Under the pieces are notes generated by a model that made no database searches, was not told where the DNA came from, and was given only the letters and a program-made list of their open reading frames with translations. The position numbers and the translations under genes are program-made. 64,000 nt of DNA, taken from contig NZ_JAVLVT010000003.1 of the NCBI RefSeq assembly GCF_031628175.1, positions 1-64,000 of the forward strand, given 5' to 3'. The number at the start of each line of letters is the position of its first letter. Within the stretch, counting starts at the first letter, position 1. Origin of the DNA: Lipingzhangella_A rawalii. Lineage in GTDB: Bacteria > Actinomycetota > Actinomycetes > Streptosporangiales > Streptosporangiaceae. Below are positions 51,800 through 60,370 of the stretch, piece by piece.

Positions 51800-52509
51800 A
51801 CGGCGCGGTTCCCCAGCCCGACCACGCCCCACGTGTTGTGGAGCGCACCATGGGGGTTTGCGGTGAGCTGGTGTTACGTGAGGTGGACGGCCAGTACGAG
51901 ATTATCGCGGACGGGATGTTCCTCATGGACACCCGGGACGGCCGCTCGGAACGCGCGATGGTCAGTGCCGGCCTGCGAGCCCTACCCCGGGGACGCGTGG
52001 GCGTGCGGGTGCTCGTTGGTGGGCTGGGAGTTGGTTTCACGGCGCGGGCGGCCTTGGACGAGCCGAGTGTGGACCATGTCCACGTCCTGGAGCTCGAGCC
52101 CCGGGTGATCGCCTGGCATCAGGGACCGTTGGCGGCTGGGGCCGGTCACCTTCTGGCCGAGGACCGCTGCCTGATCGAGTGCGCCGACCTGGTGGCCTGG
52201 CTGGATGCGGCCGGATCCGTACCGGAAACGGCCGGCTACGACTTGGTCTGTCTCGATGTGGACAACGGTCCGGACTGGACGCTACGTACGGCCAATGCGT
52301 GGCTGTACGGGGATGATGCCCTGGAGCGGCTACGGGCGGTGACCCGACCGGGGGGAGTGGTCGCCTTCTGGAGCTCCGCACCGGCGCCCGGATTCGTCCG
52401 GTGGCTCACACAGCGCTGTTCGCCCCACGGGGGCACGGTGGAGACGGTGACGGTGCCCACCGACCGGGGGGAACCCGACACGGTTTACGTGGCACGCCTG
52501 GGGGGCTGA
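51796..52509 (+). CDS. Spermidine-synthase-like (polyamine aminopropyltransferase fold) protein
   Basis: 237 residues. VLVGGLGVGFTARAALDEPSVDHVHVLELEPRVIAWHQ matches the SAM-binding part, and YDLVCLDVDNGPDW replaces the usual YDxIxxDxxxP. Key catalytic residues of true spermidine synthases are not all seen, so the role is uncertain. Translationally coupled to hisG (GTGA). Confidence 0.78.
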   Translation: MNGAVPQPDHAPRVVERTMGVCGELVLREVDGQYEIIADGMFLMDTRDGRSERAMVSAGLRALPRGRVGVRVLVGGLGVGFTARAALDEPSVDHVHVLELEPRVIAWHQGPLAAGAGHLLAEDRCLIECADLVAWLDAAGSVPETAGYDLVCLDVDNGPDWTLRTANAWLYGDDALERLRAVTRPGGVVAFWSSAPAPGFVRWLTQRCSPHGGTVETVTVPTDRGEPDTVYVARLGG

Positions 52510-52524
52510 CCCCGCGGTGTGCGA

Positions 52525-52558
52525 CTCCGCCCCGGCGCCGGACGACACCGGGGCGGAG
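52525..52558. terminator. Bidirectional terminator
   Basis: CTCCGCCCCGG/CCGGGGCGGAG perfect 11-bp stem, loop 12 bases, in the 55-base gap between two converging genes. Confidence 0.75.
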
Positions 52559-52564
52559 GTTGCC

Positions 52565-52942
52565 TCAGCTGGCGTCGTCCGAGCTCTGCTGCTTGGCGAT
52601 CTCGGCCCGTACCTGCTCCATGTCCAGTTCGCGGATCTGGCGGATCAGGTCCTCCAGCGACTCTTCGTTCAGGGCACCGGCCTCCTGGTACAGCACGGTG
52701 CGCTCCCGGACCGCCATGAGTGTCGGGATGGAGCTGATCCCGAACTCGCGGGCAATCATCTGCTGTGCCTCGGTGTCCACCTTGCCGAAGACGATGTCCG
52801 GGTGCTTCTCCGAAACGCGTTCGTAGACGGGGCCGAACTGCTGGCATGGACCGCACCACTCGGCCCAGAAGTCGACCAGGACGACGTCGTTCCCGGTCAG
52901 GGTTTCGTTGAAGTTCTCGGTGGTGAGCTCGAGTGTTGCCAC
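52565..52942 (-). CDS. trxA: Thioredoxin
   Basis: 125 residues. Active site VDFWAEWCGPCQQFGPV with WCGPC, cis-Pro at SIPTLM. A C-terminal tail of about 20 charged residues (RELDMEQVRAEIAKQQSS) extends beyond the core. Cytosolic disulfide reductase. Confidence 0.92.
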   Translation of the reverse strand: MATLELTTENFNETLTGNDVVLVDFWAEWCGPCQQFGPVYERVSEKHPDIVFGKVDTEAQQMIAREFGISSIPTLMAVRERTVLYQEAGALNEESLEDLIRQIRELDMEQVRAEIAKQQSSDDAS

Positions 52943-53082
52943 TGTCTGCCCCTATGTCATATCGATGTGCTCGGATGAGCGGTGCATGCTCTCCCTGCGC
53001 TACAGCGGCACGGAACCATGGATTGTTCCTGGCCGCTGGATCCGGCCCGTGAGCACCCCGGTGCGGACACGAAGGAGCCCTG

Positions 53083-53478
53083 GTGAGTACGGTCTCAGCA
53101 CAGTCCGGTGGCGATGACCCACCGGAGCCGAATCCAGACGTGAAGTCGCGTCAGGTCAGGGAGCCAGACTATCGGTTCACGCTGGCCAACGAGCGTACGT
53201 TCTTGGCCTGGATGCGTACGGCACTGGCGTTGTTGGCGGGCGGTGTGGCCGTGTTGTATCTGGTGCCCCTGGACTGGGGCGGTCCGGTGCGGCTCCTGGT
53301 CGGCCTCTGCCTCACGATCCTGGCCCTGGTGGTGGCGTGTTGGGCGCCGTTGCGGTGGACACGGGTGCAACGTGCGATGCGGCGAGAGGAACCGCTGCCG
53401 ACGTCGCTGCTGCCCCTGTTCACGACGGTGGCCCTGGCCGGGGTGATCCTGGTTGTTCTGGTGGGACCCCTCCTGTGA
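53083..53478 (+). CDS. DUF202/YidH membrane protein, copy 1
   Basis: 131 residues. LANERTFLAWMRTALALLAGGVAV is the DUF202 signature; three membrane helices. Function unknown. GTG 53083; its TGA overlaps the start of copy 2. Confidence 0.85.
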   Translation: MSTVSAQSGGDDPPEPNPDVKSRQVREPDYRFTLANERTFLAWMRTALALLAGGVAVLYLVPLDWGGPVRLLVGLCLTILALVVACWAPLRWTRVQRAMRREEPLPTSLLPLFTTVALAGVILVVLVGPLL

Positions 53479-53864
53479 GTGGGAGTCGCGCCGGGGGCGA
53501 GGATCCCGGTCTCCAGGCGGAACGTACCCTGCTGTCCTGGCAGCGCACGGTGGCGTCGTTGGTGGTCGTGGCGGCTCTGTACCTGCGGGACCCGGGCGTG
53601 CTGGTTGTGGCGGGCACGCATCGGCAGGTGGACGGCCGACTGCTGGTGGTGGGTCTGCTCCTGGCCGCGGCTGGGGTCCTCATCGCCGTGCTGCGCGTGC
53701 GGTGGCGCCGTACCCGGCACGGTGTCCTGGACCACCGGACGGGGGCCCCGCCGGCCCCGTTGGCACCTCCGTGGCTGATCGTGGCGGTGAGTGGGATCGT
53801 CGTTGGGTTGGGTGTGGCGGTCCTGGCCGATGTTGGACTGGGATGGACCGGGGTGCCCCCGTGA
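53475..53864 (+). CDS. DUF202/YidH-like membrane protein, copy 2
   Basis: 129 residues. LQAERTLLSWQRTVASLVVVAALYL matches the DUF202 signature (AERTxLxWxRT), with three helices. Paired with copy 1 through a GTGA overlap; the two probably form one complex. Confidence 0.83.
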   Translation: MSGSRAGGEDPGLQAERTLLSWQRTVASLVVVAALYLRDPGVLVVAGTHRQVDGRLLVVGLLLAAAGVLIAVLRVRWRRTRHGVLDHRTGAPPAPLAPPWLIVAVSGIVVGLGVAVLADVGLGWTGVPP

Positions 53865-53887
53865 CCAGGGGCGCCCCCGCGCTGCTG

Positions 53888-54877
53888 CTACCGGGGTGTG
53901 GCCGGAATCCGCGTTGAGGGGGTGCCGGCGGGCCGGGCCTCGATGATGGAGGTGATGATGCGGTCCAGGTCGTACTCGGGCTGGTAGCCGATCAGTTCGG
54001 TGGCGAGCGAAATGTCGGGCATGCGGCGCTGCATGTCCTCGTAGCCGGGGCCGTAGGCCTCCGTGTACGGAACGAAGGAGACCTCGCTGCGGGAGTTGGC
54101 GAGCTCGCGGACGCGGTCGGCCAGCCCCTTGATGGAGACCTCCTCGACACCGCCGAGATTGACGGCGCGATGGTGGGCGGTAGGGGTATCGAGCAGCGCC
54201 ACGATGGCGGGCACCACGTCGAAGACGGAACCGAAGCAGCGCCGCTGGGTGCCGTCTCCGTAGACGGTGATCGGAGCGTCCTCCAGGGCCTGGGCAACGA
54301 AGCGGGGAACCACCATGCCGTAGCGTCCGGTCTGTCGGGGGCCGACGACATTGAAAAAGCGCAGGATCACACACGGCAGACCGCTCTTCTGGCCGTGGAC
54401 GTAGGCCAGGAGCTCGTCCAGTCCCTTGGCCGCGGCGTAGGACCAGCGGCTCTTGAGGGGTGATCCGAGGACACGGTCGGCGTCCTCCCGCAGCCCCGGG
54501 CTGTCGTTCTTACCGTAGACCTCGCTCGTGGAGGCGACCGTGAACCGGGCGCCGTGGCGTACCGCCGCCTCGACGACGTTCTCGGTTCCGGTGAGATTCG
54601 TGCGCAGCGACTCCAGGGGACGATCCACGATCGTATGGACACCGACGGCCGCGGCCAGGTGGAACACCGTGTCCTGGCCTCGCACGCACTCCTCGACCCG
54701 GTCCTGGTCCAGGATGGAACCGTGCACGAACCGGATCGCCCCGTCGAGCTGGTGCAGATTCGCCATGGACCCGGTGGACAGGTCATCGAGGACCGTCACT
54801 TCGTGTCCGTTCGCGACCAGATAGTCGCACAGGTGGGAGCCGATGAATCCGGCACCGCCCGTGACCAGAGCCTTCAC
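53888..54877 (-). CDS. NAD-dependent sugar epimerase/dehydratase
   Basis: 329 residues, extended SDR. ALVTGGAGFIGSHL (NAD), FHLAAAVGV, ASTSEVYG and YAAAKG (Tyr-x3-Lys), RFFNVVGPRQ, GTQRRCF. GalE/UDP-glucuronate-decarboxylase-like; the reaction on its nucleotide sugar is uncertain. GTG 54877 with GGAGGG 7 bases upstream. Downstream gene of the WbqC/PIG-L operon. Confidence 0.87.
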   Translation of the reverse strand: MKALVTGGAGFIGSHLCDYLVANGHEVTVLDDLSTGSMANLHQLDGAIRFVHGSILDQDRVEECVRGQDTVFHLAAAVGVHTIVDRPLESLRTNLTGTENVVEAAVRHGARFTVASTSEVYGKNDSPGLREDADRVLGSPLKSRWSYAAAKGLDELLAYVHGQKSGLPCVILRFFNVVGPRQTGRYGMVVPRFVAQALEDAPITVYGDGTQRRCFGSVFDVVPAIVALLDTPTAHHRAVNLGGVEEVSIKGLADRVRELANSRSEVSFVPYTEAYGPGYEDMQRRMPDISLATELIGYQPEYDLDRIITSIIEARPAGTPSTRIPATPR

Positions 54878-54956
54878 TGAAATACCCTCCGTGAGAAACA
54901 AGACGAGCTGCGGCTCAGCACCGAAACCGCAGAACCGACCGGTACGGCTGCCGGTC

Positions 54957-55670
54957 TCAGACCAGCAGGCGCATGACGTGGAACCCTTCGGCCAGTGCGA
55001 CCCCACCCTGCATTCCGCGCAGGGTCGCCAGGCTGCGCAGGGTCGGTTCGGATCGCGTGTGGGGATGTTGGTGCATCTGTGTTCCATACAGACGCATTGC
55101 CGAGATCTTGGCGTCGAGGTCGGCGTCGCTCAGCTCCACGAGCAGACTGGGAGCGGGACAGCTGTCATACCGCCACTGGTCGGCCGCCTCCTCGTAGGAC
55201 AACACCAGCCGGGGATGGTGCCGCAGCCGGGTGTTGGACGGCCGTAGGGCCGTATGCGCGGCCTCCGCCGTGACCTGGTGGTCCTGGTTGTAGCTGGTCC
55301 GGTGTGGCGCGACCACGATCGTGGGTTCCAGTTCGGCGACGGACAGCGAGCTGTACCGTTCGATGACACCGGCGAGGTCCACCCGGGCCACGGTGTCCAG
55401 GCGGAGGTGGTAGTCGTCGCCGGGAAAGGCGATGTCCCAGCTGTCCCAACCGAAATGGTCGGCCACCCGTTTGATTTCCCCGTATCGTTCTTCGGCGGTG
55501 GACAGGCCCGCCGGGGAGAAGTCTCTGGTGTCGCCGACGGTCAGGAACTGGACGTGCACGTCGGCCCCGGCCCGTTTGGCCTTGTTGATCAATCCCCCGC
55601 AGCCGAGGGTTTCGTCGTCCGGATGTGGGGCGAGGATGAGGATCCGTTCCTGGGACCAGTCGATGGTCAT
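54957..55670 (-). CDS. PIG-L/LmbE-family deacetylase
   Basis: 237 residues. AAPHPDDETLGCGG-type metal motif (here LAPHPDDETLGCGGL), then QFLTVGDTRDFS and RTSYNQDHQVTAEAAH with the metal-binding His. The family removes N-acetyl from GlcNAc-linked lipids or conjugates. It lies between WbqC and epimerase, suggesting sugar deacetylation in a surface glycan. Confidence 0.87.
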   Translation of the reverse strand: MTIDWSQERILILAPHPDDETLGCGGLINKAKRAGADVHVQFLTVGDTRDFSPAGLSTAEERYGEIKRVADHFGWDSWDIAFPGDDYHLRLDTVARVDLAGVIERYSSLSVAELEPTIVVAPHRTSYNQDHQVTAEAAHTALRPSNTRLRHHPRLVLSYEEAADQWRYDSCPAPSLLVELSDADLDAKISAMRLYGTQMHQHPHTRSEPTLRSLATLRGMQGGVALAEGFHVMRLLV

Positions 55671-55674
55671 GAGT

Positions 55675-56460
55675 TCAGTCCTTCGTTCGGGGGATCCGAT
55701 ACTGGTCCGGACCGACGCCACTCGGCCCGGGGGACGGGTGCGTGGCGGGCGCCTGGGCACTATGGCGGGCAGCCCGCAGGATGTCGAGGGCGGCGGGACC
55801 TTCGTTGAAGAGCAGGTCCACCGCCGCCAGGCGGGGTCGGAACTCCGTGGACGGATTCCAGAACTGGGTGTAGCGCGGGTGGGCGAAGTTCTGCCACTCG
55901 ACCGAAACGCCGTAGCGCGCGAACACCTCCTCGTCGACGTAGCCGCGGGCGCCATCTCCGGAGAGCATGGTGGTGGCTCCGACCTTGGCCGTGATCTGGG
56001 CCAGTAGCTCACTCTTCTGCCCGGGGAAGTCCCCCAGCTCGCTGGCGCGCACGACCGGGGTGGTGATGCCGAAGCAGCGCAGCAGTGCGTTGGTCGTGGC
56101 CAGGGCGAGCTCGTCCAGACGGTGCCACTCCCGGTCGTAGATCGCAGTGAACTCCGATCCGAACTCGTCCCAGAACGGAGCGTTCGAGTAGCAGTGATCT
56201 GCCATGCTCCGTCGGTGTTTGAGTCGCCACTGTTGGGAGTTGTCGATGTGTTTGTCCAGAATTCGTTCGTCTCGGCTGCGCTGCACAACCGGGACCGTGA
56301 GGAGGACCGGCCCGTTCTTGGATCCGAGGTAGTTGCGGTTCTGCCAGCCTTTCCGCTCGTACTGCACATGATCGAGGACGACGAACAGGTCGCAGCGATC
56401 AATCTTGTCGAGGTACCCCAGCCAGGGCAGGTAGTGCGGCTGGTGCATGGCGACGCGCAC
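55675..56460 (-). CDS. WbqC-family protein
   Basis: 261 residues. MHQPHYLPWLGYLDKI is the WbqC opening motif, then VLDHVQYERKGWQNRN and LTVPV. WbqC-like proteins occur in O-antigen and glycan loci with acyl/amino-transfer or sugar-modifying roles still unclear. GTG 56460 with GAGGAGA 6 bases upstream. First gene of a three-gene operon with PIG-L (4 bases apart) and epimerase. Confidence 0.85.
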   Translation of the reverse strand: MRVAMHQPHYLPWLGYLDKIDRCDLFVVLDHVQYERKGWQNRNYLGSKNGPVLLTVPVVQRSRDERILDKHIDNSQQWRLKHRRSMADHCYSNAPFWDEFGSEFTAIYDREWHRLDELALATTNALLRCFGITTPVVRASELGDFPGQKSELLAQITAKVGATTMLSGDGARGYVDEEVFARYGVSVEWQNFAHPRYTQFWNPSTEFRPRLAAVDLLFNEGPAALDILRAARHSAQAPATHPSPGPSGVGPDQYRIPRTKD

Positions 56461-56793
56461 GGACGTTCTCCTCTGCGGCGCTTGGGACGGCAGGTCGTTC
56501 CGGGATGCCTGTTCGTCCGGTGGGCCAAGGCGTCACCAGAGTGACAGCTGATTCATTGATATGTCTGGGATTCCATTGAATTGAAGTGTTATCTGTGTCT
56601 TGGGATGCTGACTCCTTGAGTCACGCCACTATGTCCCCAATAGTGCCAACATCATCCGCCCGTCGGCATAGGATTCTGGTGGCCTATGTAGGCCGTCGGT
56701 TGGTGTGAACTGACTCCCTCGGTGACGCGTCAAATCAGGAGACCGTTTTGTCTGGATCGAGGGGCAACGCCCGCTACGTCCCGCGGAGGCTGT
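56461..56793. promoter_or_regulatory. Divergent promoter region, WbqC operon / glycosyltransferase
   Basis: 333 bases with AT-richer stretch (56545-56620) and two small dyads: GACTC.CTT.GAGTC near 56610 and CACTAT/ATAGTG at 56627-56645. Probably the shared control region of two convergent-function operons. Confidence 0.4.
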
Positions 56794-58479
56794 GTGCGTA
56801 CCGCACGTTTCATCGGAGGCCTGACCACGGTCGTCCTCGCCCTGTCCCTGGCCGGTGGGCTGTTCACGCAGTGGATCCAGTTCGCGCTCGGGCTGGCGGG
56901 GAGCACCGTCCCGGCCGCGCTGTTCCTGTGGTTGGTCTTCGGAGTGAACCTCACCGTCTGGTTCCTGATCGGCCTCGTGCGCGCCGGTGACGACGGTGCG
57001 CGCAGCCTCGCCCGGCGACGACGGATCGCCGCGGCACGCCAACCGTCCGCCGTGACCGGGGCCTCCAGGATCCGCCAGCGGGCCGTACCCGCCACCGGGG
57101 CGGAGCGCACGTCGGGGGCGCCGCGTGTCCCGACTCCGACGCTGGGATATGCGCGTGGGTCCGCCCCCGGAGGCACGGGCGGAGACGATGTACACACCCC
57201 TTCGACGGCCCTGGCGCTGGCCCGCGCCGCCGGCGACGTGGGGCTGGGGCATTCACCCGCCGTGGACGATACCCGCGCGGCCCCGGCGGATACGCGTGCC
57301 GAGCGGCGAACACCGGCTGCGGCCGGACCGGACGAGGCGGATGCTGCACCCGCGCGGATCGCGGTGGTCATTCCGGCGCACAACGAGGAACCGGTGATCG
57401 GCGCCGCGGTGCGCTCCGCGCTGCGTCTGTTTCACCGGTGGGACATCTACGTCGTGTCCGACTCCTCGCGGGATGCCACCGCGGACATCGCTGCGGACAC
57501 GGGCGTGAACGTGCTGGAGCTGCTCACGAACCGGGGCAAGGCGGGGGCCCTCGAAGCGGTGATCTCCGAGTTCGACCTGGTGAACAATTACGACGCCGTG
57601 GTCATTCTGGACGCCGATACCGAGCTGGACGAACACTACCTCCAGGGTGTGCGCCGGCAGATGGAGGATCCGCGGGTGGCTGCGGTCGCCGGGCTGGTTG
57701 TTGCCGAGTGGAAGCCCTGGGAACGCACCCTGCTGGGGCGGTTGATCTCCGCGTATCGGGACCGTCTGTATGTGATGTTGCAGTACCTGATGCGGTTCGG
57801 CCAGACCTGGCGCCACACCAGTACCACCTTCATCGTTCCGGGGTTCGCCAGCGCGTACCGCACCCGGGTGTTGCGCGAGGTGGACATCAATCCCAAGGGG
57901 TTGGTGATCGAGGACTTCAATATGACGTTCGAGGTCCATCGTCGGCGCCTGGGCCGTATCTCCATGGCACCGAACGCGCGCGCCGTGTGTCAGGATCCGT
58001 TCACCCTCGGCGACTACGTCCGTCAGGTGCGACGTTGGACTCTCGGGTTCTGGCAGACGGTTCGGCTGCACGGGATCTGGCCCAGCCTGTTCTGGTTCGC
58101 GCTCCTGTGCTACCTGGTCGAGGTGATGTTCGTCTCCGTGGTGCTACTGAGTGCCGCCGCTCTCGCCGTGTTCACCGCACTGCCCCTGGTGGTTGGGGAT
58201 GTGGTGCTGGAGGTGGGGGCCTACGCGAGTGTCTACGAGTCGGTGACGGCGGTACTTCCGCTGCCGGTGCTGCTGGTGGGGTTGCTGGTTCCGGACTACG
58301 TGTTGACCTGCGTGTTGGCTGCACTTCGGCGTCGTCCGAGTTACCTGATCTACGGGTTGTTCTTTCTTCCCCTGCGGCTCATCGACTCCTACCTGATTCT
58401 GCGTACCCTGCCGCAGGCCTGGCGGGCGCGCTCGGACGGCCGGTGGAACAGCCCGGGCCGGAAGGCCGCGCGGCTCTGA
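56794..58479 (+). CDS. GT2 family processive-type glycosyltransferase
   Basis: 561 residues. Two N-terminal helices, an Ala/Arg/Pro linker (about 70-185), GT2 core with VVIPAHNEEPVIG, VSDSSRDAT, ILDADTELD (DxD), a QVRRW motif (QxxRW) and three to four C-terminal helices. Similar to PgaC/hyaluronan/cellulose-synthase-type enzymes that extend beta-linked glucan or GlcNAc chains through the membrane. GTG 56794 has GGAGG 4 bases upstream; the frame is open to 56722 without such a site. Confidence 0.87.
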   Translation: MRTARFIGGLTTVVLALSLAGGLFTQWIQFALGLAGSTVPAALFLWLVFGVNLTVWFLIGLVRAGDDGARSLARRRRIAAARQPSAVTGASRIRQRAVPATGAERTSGAPRVPTPTLGYARGSAPGGTGGDDVHTPSTALALARAAGDVGLGHSPAVDDTRAAPADTRAERRTPAAAGPDEADAAPARIAVVIPAHNEEPVIGAAVRSALRLFHRWDIYVVSDSSRDATADIAADTGVNVLELLTNRGKAGALEAVISEFDLVNNYDAVVILDADTELDEHYLQGVRRQMEDPRVAAVAGLVVAEWKPWERTLLGRLISAYRDRLYVMLQYLMRFGQTWRHTSTTFIVPGFASAYRTRVLREVDINPKGLVIEDFNMTFEVHRRRLGRISMAPNARAVCQDPFTLGDYVRQVRRWTLGFWQTVRLHGIWPSLFWFALLCYLVEVMFVSVVLLSAAALAVFTALPLVVGDVVLEVGAYASVYESVTAVLPLPVLLVGLLVPDYVLTCVLAALRRRPSYLIYGLFFLPLRLIDSYLILRTLPQAWRARSDGRWNSPGRKAARL

Positions 58480-58635
58480 GGGGTGCCCGTATGCACGGTT
58501 CCCGGCTCCGAGGCGGGTAGTCGGTTCCGGCCCCCACGAGCAGCAGGTCACGGTGCGGGCTTAGGCTCGGGGACAGGCCGGGTCTACGGGGGTTCTCCCG
58601 GTCGGTTGTTGTCTATCAGGGCGAGGTTTGCCGGC

Positions 58636-59097
58636 GTGTCCCAGAGAAGTGGCTCGATCAACTTCACCGTGTACCGGGTTCTGGCGTTCTTGGCGAGTGG
58701 CTGGCTGCTGCTGCTGACCTTCGTCGCGATGCCCGCGAAGTACCTGGTCGGGGCGGACGCGGCCTTTCCGCTGGTGCACCCGCCCGCGGCCGCGGCGGGA
58801 TGGTTCGGTGACGACAGCCTGCTGATGACTCTGATCGCCGTGCCCCACGGCTACATCTATCTCGCCTACGTGCTGGCGGTGTTGTGGCTGGCCGTGGATC
58901 GGCGTTGGGGCGTCTGGGGCACGGTCAGCACGATGCTGGCTGGCACGATTCCGTTTCTCGGCTTCGTTGTGGAGCACCGCCTTGCCGTGAGGGAGCGGGA
59001 GCGGCTGCGTGGAACCGAGGGCGGTGCGGTTGCCAACGGTGACGAAGCTGGCGACGGGGGGCAGGCCGCGATGGTGTCCGGATCCGGCGGGGCGTAG
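58636..59097 (+). CDS. DUF3817 membrane protein
   Basis: 153 residues. Three hydrophobic segments and the DUF3817 pattern VAMPAKYLV...VPHGYIYLAYV...GTIPFLGFVVEHR. Unknown function. GTG 58636; 156 bases after the glycosyltransferase. Confidence 0.82.
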   Translation: MSQRSGSINFTVYRVLAFLASGWLLLLTFVAMPAKYLVGADAAFPLVHPPAAAAGWFGDDSLLMTLIAVPHGYIYLAYVLAVLWLAVDRRWGVWGTVSTMLAGTIPFLGFVVEHRLAVRERERLRGTEGGAVANGDEAGDGGQAAMVSGSGGA

Positions 59098-59117
59098 CGG
59101 GCGCCGGCCGGCCCGGG

Positions 59118-59948
59118 TCAGGGCATCGGCGTGGGCGGGTTCGGGGCCGGGGTGTCGGGCCGCCCGTCCTGGTCGGCCGCGTCGTGTTGGAGGGCCGTGT
59201 CCCGTGCCTCGCGTCGGATCAGTGATCCCCAGAAGGCCAGCGCCACCACGGCGAACAGTCCCCACTGTCCCGCGTAGCTGAGATTGCGCAGGTTCCACTC
59301 GTACTTCTCCGGGGTCTCCACCGGTGGGGAGGTTTCCAGCTGTGGCGTGTCGGGTTCCGTCTGGGTGATCGAACCCTCGAAGAGCTGGTAGGGCCATTCG
59401 TTGATAAGGACGGCGGGAGAGACGCGCTCCACGTGTCCCTCGGGAATGTCCACCGGCGTGAATCCCTCGGTGGGTTCCTGCTGTGGTGGGGTCAGCCACC
59501 CCAGGACGGTTACCTCTCCCTCGGGTGGGGGTGGGGCATCGGCGCCGGAGGCGACCTCCTCGTCGGACAGCCAGCCCCGGATGACCGCGACCGCCGTGTC
59601 CGTTTCCGGGGCGGGTGCATCGGGAGGTGGGTCGACCACCACGGGCGCGACCACGTGGAACCCGGGCTCACCGGTTGTGGAGAGTCCGGGCGTGAGCCGT
59701 TGGTGATCCGCGTCGTAACGACCGGTGACCTGCACCGGCTGGTTCGCCCTGTCGGTGGGCAGGTACTCACCGGGAGACGTCACCGTGGCGACCTCCACGG
59801 GGTCGGCAAAGTTCTCCGCCATGGGCAGGGCGTCTCGTTCCGGTTCCTTGGCCGCGGCGTACTGCCAGTAGGCCCCCAGGGCGCAGCCCGCCACCACGAG
59901 CACCATGGCCAGGTGGATGCCAAGCCACCGGGGGGACAGAAGTCGCAT
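59118..59948 (-). CDS. SURF1-family protein, copy 2
   Basis: 276 residues. RWLGIHLAMVLVVAGCALGAYWQYAAA is the SURF1 start, with a C-terminal helix (YAGQWGLFAVVALAFWGSLI). Shorter similarity to copy 1; the middle part is Pro/Glu-rich. ATG 59948 taken; GTG two codons earlier is possible. Confidence 0.82.
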   Translation of the reverse strand: MRLLSPRWLGIHLAMVLVVAGCALGAYWQYAAAKEPERDALPMAENFADPVEVATVTSPGEYLPTDRANQPVQVTGRYDADHQRLTPGLSTTGEPGFHVVAPVVVDPPPDAPAPETDTAVAVIRGWLSDEEVASGADAPPPPEGEVTVLGWLTPPQQEPTEGFTPVDIPEGHVERVSPAVLINEWPYQLFEGSITQTEPDTPQLETSPPVETPEKYEWNLRNLSYAGQWGLFAVVALAFWGSLIRREARDTALQHDAADQDGRPDTPAPNPPTPMP

Positions 59949-60052
59949 AAGCACGGTTCCAGGCTATGTCGACCTGGGGCGATGCTGGCGCCACCCCCCG
60001 TGAGGCGGGCGGTTGGCCCCGACTTGGTCCGATCCAGAACTGAACCTGGTAG

Positions 60053-60065
60053 TTACTTTAAGTAA
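60053..60065. promoter_or_regulatory. Palindrome TTACTTTAAGTAA
   Basis: Perfect 13-base dyad in a short AT-rich stretch of a GC-rich gap; HxlR/MarR operators look similar. It lies between the SURF1 gene and the hydrolase gene. The rest of 59949-60370 holds the hairpin below and no gene I can support firmly. Confidence 0.4.
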
Positions 60066-60205
60066 TTATTAGTCACAGAGGGTTGTCCGAGTAGGTGGGG
60101 ATGAGTACTCTGGTTATCAGCGAGCTGGAGATGAGCCCAGCAGCGACACGAAGCCACGGTGAGGTCGCGACTTCTGGGGGGAGGAGTAACGCGACCGTTC
60201 CCAAG

Positions 60206-60254
60206 GCGAGGGTCGCCTCCGTACTTTGAGGGGGGATGCGGAGGCGACCCTCGC
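60206..60254 (+). terminator. Strong hairpin with T-run
   Basis: 16-bp perfect stem GCGAGGGTCGCCTCCG/CGGAGGCGACCCTCGC with a 17-base loop, then GTTTT. No clear gene ends before it, so it may end a short transcript (a 42-codon frame starts at an ATG at 60101) or act as a leader attenuator for the hydrolase. Confidence 0.6.
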
Positions 60255-60370
60255 GTTTTCGTGCGCTCCGGCCGCTCGTGCCAGCATCAGGCACCGATGT
60301 TGTGGAATCACCCACTGTGGACAGCGGCAGCCGGTACGCTTTTTCTCCCGCTGTCTCCGGGAGGTCACCA

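Noticed and set aside
54957..56528. One 523-residue protein covering PIG-L and WbqC
   Set aside because: Only the C-terminal 237 residues are PIG-L-like. The N-terminal part is Ser/Arg/Thr-rich shadow of wbqC, which has its own ribosome site and domain motif in another frame.
60073..60315. 80-residue minus-strand membrane protein
   Set aside because: A hydrophobic segment is present, but the frame runs through a 16-bp hairpin and has no ribosome site or known relative; kept out of the gene list.
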